NCBI GenBank assembly: GCA_031424795.1 | Contig: JANPIC010000093.1 | Location: 1 to 10,901 of the forward strand | Origin: Aalborgiella sp031424795 | GTDB lineage: Bacteria; Pseudomonadota; Gammaproteobacteria; Burkholderiales; Burkholderiaceae_C | Length of the DNA stretch: 10,901 nucleotides | Direction of reading: 5' to 3' | Part shown: one piece after another, positions 5,515-10,901 of the stretch | Layout of the letters: each line of letters starts with the position of its first letter | How positions within the stretch are numbered: position 1 is the stretch's first letter | The notes under the pieces: generated by a model | The model's database searches: none | What the model was told of the DNA's origin: nothing | Seen by the model: only the letters and a program-made list of their open reading frames with translations | Position numbers and translations under genes: made by a program

Positions 5515-6977
5515 ACAACTCAGCGACGCCCTTTTTCAACCGCCTTTACGTCCGCATTTGGCTGGCGGTGGTGCTGTCCGTCGCGGTGTTGATCTTTTTG
5601 GTCGGCTGGGCGTGGCGTGAGAGCGCGGAGCGCAAGCTGGCAGACTACAGCGCTTCGCCGGTGGTGCGTGAGGTGGTGGTGCGCAACGCGGCGGGCGAAG
5701 TCGTCGGCACAGCCACTGCCGCGCCGCGCGTGCCGGGCATGGGGACGGAGTTTTCACTCACTTTGACCCAACCCTTGGCCTCGGGCGATGTGGTGAACCT
5801 GCAAATGCCGCGACCCCGCCGCATGAACCCGCAAACGGGTGAGTTGGAGCAGATTCCCCCGCAAGAATTGCGCGAAAGACTGGGTCGTGCGGGTCGCATG
5901 AATCGTCTAGAACACGCAGACAGACCCAGCAGACCCGACCAACGCTTCGACATGGGTGGCCCGCCTGGCGGTCCTGGGGATAAAAGCTGGTTCAAGCCAC
6001 CGTTTGGCTTTGTGTGGATGCTGGGTTTGGTCGGCCTTGCCGTCGCGCTGGGCACCTACCCGCTGATTCGCCGTTTGACCAAGCGTTTGAACGTCCTGCA
6101 ACACGGCGTGGAGCAATGGGGGCAGGGCGATTTGTCCACCCGCGTCAAAGTCAGCGGCAATGACGAAGTGGCGTTTTTAGCCGAGCGGTTCAACACAGCT
6201 GCCAGCCGCATTGAGGCTTTGGTCGGGTCGCACAAATCGCTGCTCGCCAATGCATCGCACGAGCTGCGCTCACCCTTAACCCGCATCAAAATGGGGCTGG
6301 AGCTGATGACCCCCACGGTTGGCACTGACGTGTCCGCCCTGCCCCCCGAGGGGGCTAATTTCCCTAGAGGCGGCTCGTCGGGAAATTCAGCTGCATCGCC
6401 AATTTTTGATAAGCATAAAGCTGAAATCAACCGCAATATCAACGAGTTAGACCAGTTGATCGCCGAAATTTTGCTCGCCAGCCGCTTAGATTCGTCACAG
6501 GCCGATGTGGGGACGTTTGAAAGCGTCGATTTGACCGGCTTGGCGGCGGAAGAGTGCGCCAAATCGGGCGCGGAGCTGCAGGTTTTGTCCGAATCCGCCA
6601 TTGCGGTGCAGGGTGTGCCCAAGCTGCTGCGCCGTTTGATGCGCAACTTGCTGGAAAACGCGAACCGTTATGCGATCAAAAACACAGCGGTTTCAAGCGC
6701 TGAATCGGTGGTGCTCACTTTAGCCGTTGAAGGCGTAGGCGACAGCAAAACGGCTGTTCTGCGCGTGACCGACCACGGCCCCGGCGTGCCAGCCGAGCTG
6801 CGCGAGCGCATTTTTGAGCCGTTTTACCGCGCCCCTGGTGCGAGCGAGCGTGACGGTGGCGTCGGTTTGGGGCTGGCCTTGGTCAAATCCATCGCCCAGC
6901 GCCACGGCGGCAGTGTGCGTTGCGAGGCGGCTGCGTCAGGGCAGGGTGCTTGTTTTGTGGTAACTTTGCCCATTTAA
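5511..6977 (+). CDS. Membrane sensor histidine kinase, CpxA-like, with an insert in the DHp hairpin
   Basis: Partner of the regulator upstream; 488 residues from ATG 5511. GTG 5499 is an in-frame alternative adding 4 residues, but GGGGA at 5501-5505 favours 5511. Order of parts: membrane segment 1 (about 16-35); a periplasmic domain of about 130 residues ending in an Arg/Pro/Gly-rich stretch; membrane segment 2 (about 167-187); HAMP (about 188-240); the DHp domain with phosphoacceptor H250 in ASHELRSPLTRIKMG; and the ATPase domain with N-box NLLENANRY (about 379), G1 DHGPGVP (421-427), F-box IFEPFYR and G2 GVGLGLAL. The turn between the DHp helices is about 25-30 residues longer than usual (about 267-300, Pro/Gly/Ser-rich), and its DNA is palindromic, as if a repeat had inserted in frame. 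All catalytic boxes are intact. Confidence 0.93.
   Translation: MNNSATPFFNRLYVRIWLAVVLSVAVLIFLVGWAWRESAERKLADYSASPVVREVVVRNAAGEVVGTATAAPRVPGMGTEFSLTLTQPLASGDVVNLQMPRPRRMNPQTGELEQIPPQELRERLGRAGRMNRLEHADRPSRPDQRFDMGGPPGGPGDKSWFKPPFGFVWMLGLVGLAVALGTYPLIRRLTKRLNVLQHGVEQWGQGDLSTRVKVSGNDEVAFLAERFNTAASRIEALVGSHKSLLANASHELRSPLTRIKMGLELMTPTVGTDVSALPPEGANFPRGGSSGNSAASPIFDKHKAEINRNINELDQLIAEILLASRLDSSQADVGTFESVDLTGLAAEECAKSGAELQVLSESAIAVQGVPKLLRRLMRNLLENANRYAIKNTAVSSAESVVLTLAVEGVGDSKTAVLRVTDHGPGVPAELRERIFEPFYRAPGASERDGGVGLGLALVKSIAQRHGGSVRCEAAASGQGACFVVTLPI
6341..6391. repeat. Palindromic element inserted in frame within the kinase gene
   Basis: Two nested hairpins: GCCCCC-CGA-GGGGGC (6341-6355), then AATTTCCC (6357-6364) pairing with GGGAAATT (6380-6387), extended by GCT (6354-6356) and AGC (6389-6391) with one bulge. 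Hairpin DNA of this kind, with CCCCCGAGGGGG next to a second stem, resembles small intergenic elements of Comamonadaceae (from memory). It encodes roughly residues 277-294 of the kinase (LPPEGANFPRGGSSGNSA). Confidence 0.55.
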
Positions 6978-6984
6978 GCGGTTT

Positions 6985-7018
6985 AAATCCCCCTCAATCC
7001 CCCTTTTTCAAAGTGGGA
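6985..7018 (+). repeat. C-rich dispersed repeat, copy B
   Basis: AAATCCCCCTCAATCCCCCT then TTTTCAAAGTGGGA, 7 bp after the kinase stop. It is the left arm of an inverted pair with copy C, and in the same orientation as copy A. Confidence 0.85.
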
Positions 7019-7051
7019 AGACTAGCTCGACGATCACTTCTTATGACTTGT

Positions 7052-7086
7052 TCCCCACTTTGAAAAAGGGGGGTTAGGGGGGATTT
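7052..7086 (-). repeat. C-rich dispersed repeat, copy C (reverse orientation)
   Basis: On the minus strand it reads AAATCCCCCCTAACCCCCCT then TTTTCAAAGTGGGGA, nearly identical to copy A at 5471-5506. It faces copy B across a 33-bp spacer. Confidence 0.85.
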
Positions 7087-7129
7087 ATCTGGGATTTATG
7101 GATAATCAAGTTTTAGATTGAATAAAACT

Positions 7130-7729
7130 ATGGGCAATAGACTCTCACAAATCGCCACCCGCACAGGCGACGCTGGCACCACGGGGCTGGGCGACAACAC
7201 CCGCGTTTCCAAGCACCACTTGCGTGTGCACGCCATGGGCGATGTGGATGAGTTGAACTCGCACATCGGCGTGCTACTCTGTGAAACCCTGCCTGACGGC
7301 GTGCGCGATGTGTTGGTTGAAATCCAACACCAGCTCTGCAATTTAGGGGGTGAATTGTCCATCCCAGGCTTTGAACTGCTTAAAAAAGAAGCAATCGTCG
7401 ATTTAGACGAAGCCTTGGACACCTACAACGCAACTTTGCCCAAATTAGCCGAATTCATCTTGCCCGCTGGCAACCGCGCCGCCTCGCAAGCGCACGTGTG
7501 CCGCACCGTGGCGCGGCGGGCGGAGCGGGCGGTGGTGGCGCTGGGCGAGTCTGAAACCATCAACGACTCACCCCGCCAGTATCTGAACCGCTTGAGTGAT
7601 TTGATGTTTGTGCTCTCGCGCGTGTTGAACCGGATGGATGGTGGCGATGACGTTTATTGGAAAAGCGAGCGCCTGGCGCGCCAAAACGTTGAGCCTGAAG
7701 ATGTTCTGGACGCATCATCAGACGCATAG
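7130..7729 (+). CDS. pduO: PduO-type ATP:cob(I)alamin adenosyltransferase
   Basis: Transfers the adenosyl group of ATP to cob(I)alamin to make adenosylcobalamin; a cytoplasmic homotrimer. 199 residues from ATG 7130, close to the usual 180-200. The N-terminal ATP-binding motif TRTGDAGTTGLGD (10-22) is diagnostic, followed by VHAMGDVDELNSHIGVLL, and the C-terminal DSPRQYLNRLSDLMFVLSRVLNR (146-168) is the typical helix with the conserved Arg and Asp. A TTG at 7118 is in frame, but ATG 7130 opens the usual MGNRLS start. No strong ribosome binding site is seen. No other cobalamin genes are in view, so it probably serves salvage or a distant B12-dependent enzyme. Its last codons lie in a degenerate 12-bp tandem repeat. 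Confidence 0.93.
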   Translation: MGNRLSQIATRTGDAGTTGLGDNTRVSKHHLRVHAMGDVDELNSHIGVLLCETLPDGVRDVLVEIQHQLCNLGGELSIPGFELLKKEAIVDLDEALDTYNATLPKLAEFILPAGNRAASQAHVCRTVARRAERAVVALGESETINDSPRQYLNRLSDLMFVLSRVLNRMDGGDDVYWKSERLARQNVEPEDVLDASSDA

Positions 7730-7756
7730 GTAGACGCAAAACTAGACAATCAGACT
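7709..7756 (+). repeat. Degenerate 12-bp tandem repeat across the pduO stop codon
   Basis: GAC starts units at 7709, 7721, 7733 and 7745, exactly 12 bp apart. The units are GACGCATCATCA, GACGCATAGGTA, GACGCAAAACTA and GACAATCAGACT, with GACGCA conserved in the first three. The array includes the TAG stop (7727-7729) and runs almost to the next gene's start region. Confidence 0.55.
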
Positions 7757-7765
7757 TAGGTTTTT

Positions 7766-8695
7766 ATGTCATTGAAGTCAATATTTGCTATATTAATAAT
7801 AGCTGTTAAAGCAATAAATACGCCGGCTATAGCGGGAAATGACCCTAAAAATGCGGCATTTTGTAAAAACATGGCCAGCCACCTGCCTGGCGTGTCGCAA
7901 AACCTGTGTTTACAAGCCAATTTGGTCGACACAGGCGCACGCTCCGTCAAAGGTGTGCCGCTGCTGAAGCGAGACGTGATCACGCTGGGCGACGACCCCG
8001 CCAGCCCGGCCAAGCTCAAGGTCATGGTGGTCGGCGGCATCCATGGGGACGAGCTGTCGTCCAGCGCGTTGGCGTTGAATTGGATCAAACTTGCCACGCA
8101 AGCGCCAAACAACGCCATTTCCAACTCGCCAGCCAGCTTTGTCGGCGGCATCCATTGGCGCTTTATCCCCATGCTCAACCCCGATGGGTTGACGGCACAG
8201 CCCGCCAAACGGGTGAACGCCCATGGCGTGGACCTGAACCGCAACTTCCCCACCCCCAACTGGGCGCGCGATGCCAAAGTCTATTGGGAACAAAAAACCA
8301 AAAAAGACCCCCGCCGCTGGCCAGGCAAAGAGCCGCTGTCAGAGCCAGAATCGAAGTTTTTGCACGATGAGATGGCCAGCTTCAAGCCCAATTTGATCGT
8401 CAGCATCCACGCGCCCTACGGCGTGCTTGATTTTGATGGTCCGACGGTACCGCCGTCAAAACTAGGGCGTTTGTACCTCGACCAAGTCGGCATCTTCCCC
8501 GGCTCCCTCGGCAACTACGGCGGTGTGCACAAAGGCATGCCCGTGGTCACCATCGAGCTGCCCAACGCCCAGCGCACCCCGCTAGACAGTGAAACTCGGC
8601 AAATGTGGCTGGATTTGTTGCGGTGGATGGGGGAGCGGCTCACACCTGAGGAGAACCCGAAAACGGTGCCTGTGAAGATTAAATTGGCGAAATAG
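7766..8695 (+). CDS. Secreted M14-family zinc carboxypeptidase (MpaA-like)
   Basis: A metallopeptidase of the carboxypeptidase A superfamily. The closest recognisable group is the MpaA-like murein peptide amidases, which remove meso-diaminopimelate from cell-wall tripeptides. Zinc ligands are H93 and E96 in VGGIHGDE and H215 in VSIHAPYG; substrate binding is by N158/R159 in GVDLNRNFP; the catalytic base is E264 in VVTIELPNA. 309 residues. The N-terminus MSLKSIFAILIIAVKAINTPAIA|G looks like a short signal peptide with an AXA site at 21-23. Almost all of it is encoded by a copy of the 48-bp dispersed repeat. AGG at 7758-7760 supports ATG 7766. C33 and C48 could form a disulfide, which fits export. 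E. coli MpaA lacks a signal peptide, so a periplasmic site here would be different. An internal start at M36 is possible but has no ribosome binding site. Confidence 0.88.
   Translation: MSLKSIFAILIIAVKAINTPAIAGNDPKNAAFCKNMASHLPGVSQNLCLQANLVDTGARSVKGVPLLKRDVITLGDDPASPAKLKVMVVGGIHGDELSSSALALNWIKLATQAPNNAISNSPASFVGGIHWRFIPMLNPDGLTAQPAKRVNAHGVDLNRNFPTPNWARDAKVYWEQKTKKDPRRWPGKEPLSEPESKFLHDEMASFKPNLIVSIHAPYGVLDFDGPTVPPSKLGRLYLDQVGIFPGSLGNYGGVHKGMPVVTIELPNAQRTPLDSETRQMWLDLLRWMGERLTPEENPKTVPVKIKLAK
7787..7834 (+). repeat. 48-bp dispersed repeat, copy 3, coding for a signal peptide
   Basis: GCTATATTAATAATAGCTGT ... GCAATAAATACGCCGGCTATAGCG. It aligns gapless with copy 2 (38/48) and copy 1 (38/48), including 22 identical bases with copy 2 (AAAGCAATAAATACGCCGGCTA, 7808-7829). 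Unlike the other two copies it lies inside a gene and encodes residues 8-23 of the M14 peptidase (AILIIAVKAINTPAIA). Confidence 0.85.
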
Positions 8696-8850
8696 AGCCA
8701 GATGCAGTTCAGGACATACAAGTTTGCTCTTGGCGTCTATTTTGCATTTTGGATACAAAAGCATTCAAAAACATCGAAAAATTGACAGACTGACAAAAAT
8801 CTTCCAGGCTCAATTACCCCAGATTTTTATTCAACAGTTTAATTGACGAG

Positions 8851-8880
8851 AGCTAATGCAGGGCTGTCCTGTAGCTTTTC
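8851..8880 (+). terminator. Terminator-like hairpin before the surface-protein gene
   Basis: AGCTA (8851-8855) and CAGG (8859-8862) pair with CCTG (8868-8871) and TAGCT (8872-8876), with a 3-base bulge and a 5-base loop, followed by TTT at 8877-8879. It lies in the AT-rich 212-bp gap (8696-8907), 155 bp after the peptidase stop and 27 bp before the surface-protein ATG. It could end the upstream transcript or act as an attenuator. A TTGACA at 8782-8787 is the best -35-like hexamer in this gap but has no matching -10. Confidence 0.4.
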
Positions 8881-8907
8881 TTAACAAAACTCGATAGTAC
8901 GTTGAAT

Positions 8908-10901
8908 ATGATCTACAGAAGAAAATTCATGGGGACGCGATGCCTGCCTCTTGCCATACTTTTGGTCTTTACATTGTTGGTTGGAAGTGCCTTTGCACAA
9001 GTGCAGCGCAGCTTCATCAATCTGGGGTTCGAGGATCCACTGTCCGCGTACGCCACTCGCTGCATCGCGCAATGGAATGAATCGGCTGTCCCCGGTTGGA
9101 CAACCAATCATCCGAGTCAGGCGCCTGGCTTCAACACCTGTACTCCCATACTGGGGACACTGCCGGGCCCACTGATTGAGCTCTGGCATTTGGGTGGGGT
9201 GGGCTTCGCAGGTGGGCCTGTGACCTCCCGCGCAGGCGACACGCATGCGGAGCTGAACGCGGAGGCCTTGTCGCGCCTGTACCAGAACGTGTGTCTGGTC
9301 GCTGGCGAAACAGTAGCGTGGCGATTGAGCCACCGCGGCCGTAACTCTTTCGGCCCCCCTGTGGCCACGGCGTACGACGTCATGCGGCTTCAGGTCGACG
9401 CCAGTGCCGTCGCCACCTTTAGTTCCAGTCCGATGTCGACGTTTGCCCCACCTGTGATTGGCGTTTTTGGAGGCTCGGCAAGCGGCACCGCTGGCCCCAA
9501 TGGCTGGACCGATTACGCCGGCAGTTTTGTCTACACCGGGCCCAGCGGGGTGCGCCAGATCGGCTTTGAGTCCCTCAGCTCGCAGGATGGTGGTACCCAA
9601 GGCAACTTTCTGGACGAAATCCAGATCACCTTGAAGCCTTACCTAGAATTCAATTCGCCGAGCAGCAGTGGCTTAGAGTCACTTGCAAGCCCCGCTGCTT
9701 ATGGTCTCAATGTGTTGGGAATCGTCCCCACAAGTTTTACAGTTCCAGTCACCGTCACTGGTGGCACTGCGGCCTTGGGTACCGATTTCACCACACCAAG
9801 CGGGGGTGCGACTTTCAATGTCACCATACCTGCCGGGAATTACACATCAGCAACGTTAATCCCTTTAGGCATCACCATCATCAACGATACGTTTGCAGAA
9901 ACAAACGAAATGATCACATTTTCAATAGCGTCCAGTACCGCTGGGTCGTCCTATGTCACAGCATCCACAACCCTCTGCGGCAGCGCAGCGAAGTTGACGA
10001 CAACCTACACCATCCTTGACGATGACAGACCCACCATCAGCATCAATAAAACCCGAATGGGTGGCACAGGAACGGTGAATTTTGGTTTTTCAGGCACAAA
10101 CGGCGTGCCGACCACGGTAACCAATATCCCGACTACGGCTGACAATACCAGTACCACCGTGCCGGCTTTGACCAATATCCCTCTGACGACCGATGGCGTT
10201 GCCGTCACCATCATAGAAACCCAGCCCAGCGCCCCGTGGCGTTTGACCGCGGCCAGCTGTATTGATGCCAACGCCGGCAATGCGCAGCTGGGCAATACCA
10301 ATCCGGCGACCAATGTGGCGACTTTTTCGGGCAACGCGGTCACCATACCCGCTGCAAACGTACTGCACACCTCGCAATTCAACTGCAATCTGACCAACAC
10401 CCGCTTTGCCGATATCACGCTTGCCAAAATATGGGTGGAAGCGGCGCCCAACAACGCTGTCACCGTGGCCGCCACGGGGCTGACCAGCCTGTTGTCAGTC
10501 GCCAACACTGCCAATGAGACCGACACCGGCGCGGTTCAAACCGTAGGTGTAGGCAGTGTGTTGACACTGTCAGAGCTGTTCACCACGGGCTCCGCGACCA
10601 ACTATGCCTCCACATTGGACTGTACGGGTACATCCGGGTTGGCTGGCAGCACGCTGACGGTGGGCAATGCCGACACCGCCATTGTTTGCACCTATACCAA
10701 CCGCAGCATTCTTATCGCCCTGACGATTACAAAAACCGATTCTAAATCGGTTACCACTTCGGGCGGGACGAACAATTACATCGTTACTGTCTCCAATGCA
10801 GGACCCGCATCAGCAAATGGCACAGTGCTGACCGACGTGGTGGGCTCTGGGTTAACTTGTCCTGCCGCAAACCCGGTGACTTGTACCGTCATAGCATCTG
10901 G
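8908..10901 (+). CDS. Large secreted surface protein with Calx-beta, prealbumin-like and DUF11 modules, 5' part
   Basis: Open for 664 codons from ATG 8908 to the window edge with no stop; the 3' end is missing. A signal peptide (1-30, MIYRRKF... GSAFA|Q, AXA at 28-30) is followed by an N-terminal domain of about 200 residues. It begins FINLGFEDP, contains PGW and IELWHLGG, then GDTHAELNAEALSRLYQNV and LSHRGR; it looks like a lectin-like beta-sandwich. Residues about 246-373 form a Calx-beta-like domain (ALGTDFTTPSGG, ITIINDTFAETNE, ending ILDDD). Residues about 375-500 are a prealbumin-like fold (ISINKTRMGGTGTVNF ... FNCNLTNTR), and 502-600 a second, divergent one (ending IVCTYTN). A DUF11 repeat starts about 604 (LTITKTDSKSVTTSGGTNNY). 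ATG 8929 is an alternative start; 8908 gives a more basic N-terminus. It is probably cell-surface attached or secreted; the role is unknown. Confidence 0.82.
   Translation, partial: MIYRRKFMGTRCLPLAILLVFTLLVGSAFAQVQRSFINLGFEDPLSAYATRCIAQWNESAVPGWTTNHPSQAPGFNTCTPILGTLPGPLIELWHLGGVGFAGGPVTSRAGDTHAELNAEALSRLYQNVCLVAGETVAWRLSHRGRNSFGPPVATAYDVMRLQVDASAVATFSSSPMSTFAPPVIGVFGGSASGTAGPNGWTDYAGSFVYTGPSGVRQIGFESLSSQDGGTQGNFLDEIQITLKPYLEFNSPSSSGLESLASPAAYGLNVLGIVPTSFTVPVTVTGGTAALGTDFTTPSGGATFNVTIPAGNYTSATLIPLGITIINDTFAETNEMITFSIASSTAGSSYVTASTTLCGSAAKLTTTYTILDDDRPTISINKTRMGGTGTVNFGFSGTNGVPTTVTNIPTTADNTSTTVPALTNIPLTTDGVAVTIIETQPSAPWRLTAASCIDANAGNAQLGNTNPATNVATFSGNAVTIPAANVLHTSQFNCNLTNTRFADITLAKIWVEAAPNNAVTVAATGLTSLLSVANTANETDTGAVQTVGVGSVLTLSELFTTGSATNYASTLDCTGTSGLAGSTLTVGNADTAIVCTYTNRSILIALTITKTDSKSVTTSGGTNNYIVTVSNAGPASANGTVLTDVVGSGLTCPAANPVTCTVIAS

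Larger units (their letters stand above)
6985..7086 (+). terminator. Long hairpin from inverted repeats between kinase and adenosyltransferase
   Basis: Copies B and C can pair over about 34 bp with a few mismatches, with loop 7019-7051. RNA made from here would form a very stable stem just after the kinase stop codon. There is no terminal U-run, so it is more a transcript-end stabiliser or transcription roadblock than a classic intrinsic terminator. It marks a plausible end of the two-component operon. Confidence 0.4.

Noticed and set aside
951..7834. CRISPR-like array from the repeated 48-bp and 36-bp units
   Set aside because: Copies are kilobases apart, in both orientations and without spacer structure or cas genes; they are dispersed repeats.
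8782..8810. TTGACA as promoter of the surface-protein gene
   Set aside because: A perfect -35 hexamer, but no acceptable -10 occurs at 16-18 bp; kept only as a remark in the gap description.
8881..9600. 239-codon open frame on the minus strand
   Set aside because: It overlaps the 5' part of the surface-protein gene, whose plus-strand frame has a signal peptide and recognisable domains; the antisense product has no motif and is a by-product of GC-rich codons.
10005..10526. 173-codon open frame on the minus strand
   Set aside because: It is antisense to the surface protein; low-complexity Val/Ala/Leu product from repeated Thr/Asn/Ala codons.

Overview
The window reads as chromosomal DNA of a betaproteobacterium, most likely Burkholderiales and probably a Comamonadaceae member of the Rhodoferax/Polaromonas kind. 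The basis is the protein flavour (GatB, PyrE, exonuclease III, AmpG-type permease, PduO-type adenosyltransferase), the moderately high GC, and several short interspersed repeat families in the gaps. The genus is inference only.

Layout. The 3' end of gatB (1-865, +) faces pyrE (1033-1728, -). The gap between them holds a perfect 26-bp inverted repeat and a terminator-like hairpin. pyrE is divergent from an exonuclease III gene (1766-2602, +), with only 37 bp between the start codons. Next come a small orphan lipoprotein (2697-3041) and an AmpG-family muropeptide permease (3090-4535). A 200-bp regulatory gap follows, with a dispersed repeat and a perfect GTAAA-N5-GTAAA site. It precedes an OmpR-family response regulator (4738-5460) and its histidine kinase (5511-6977), which together look CpxR/CpxA-like. 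A 100-bp inverted pair of C-rich repeats separates the kinase from a PduO-type cobalamin adenosyltransferase (7130-7729). Then come a secreted M14 (MpaA-like) zinc peptidase (7766-8695), an AT-rich gap, and the first 664 codons of a large secreted surface protein with Calx-beta, prealbumin-like and DUF11 modules (8908 to the window end).

How the genes relate. The first part is housekeeping: charged-tRNA correction, pyrimidine synthesis and DNA repair. The middle has an envelope theme: muropeptide uptake, an envelope-stress-type two-component system with a likely autoregulatory site, and a peptidase of a family that cuts cell-wall peptides. There is no evidence of one long operon; only the two-component pair is clearly co-transcribed.

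The most unusual thing is not a gene cassette but repeated reuse of short repeat DNA. One 48-bp family has three gapless copies. One copy adjoins a terminator, one lies upstream of the response regulator, and one encodes most of the signal peptide, including the AXA cleavage site, of the M14 peptidase. A second, C-rich family supplies the ribosome binding site and a 17-codon spacer ORF of the kinase and forms the long hairpin after it. A third palindromic element appears to have inserted in frame in the kinase's dimerization (DHp) hairpin. I saw no CRISPR array, tRNA, rRNA, transposase or phage gene.
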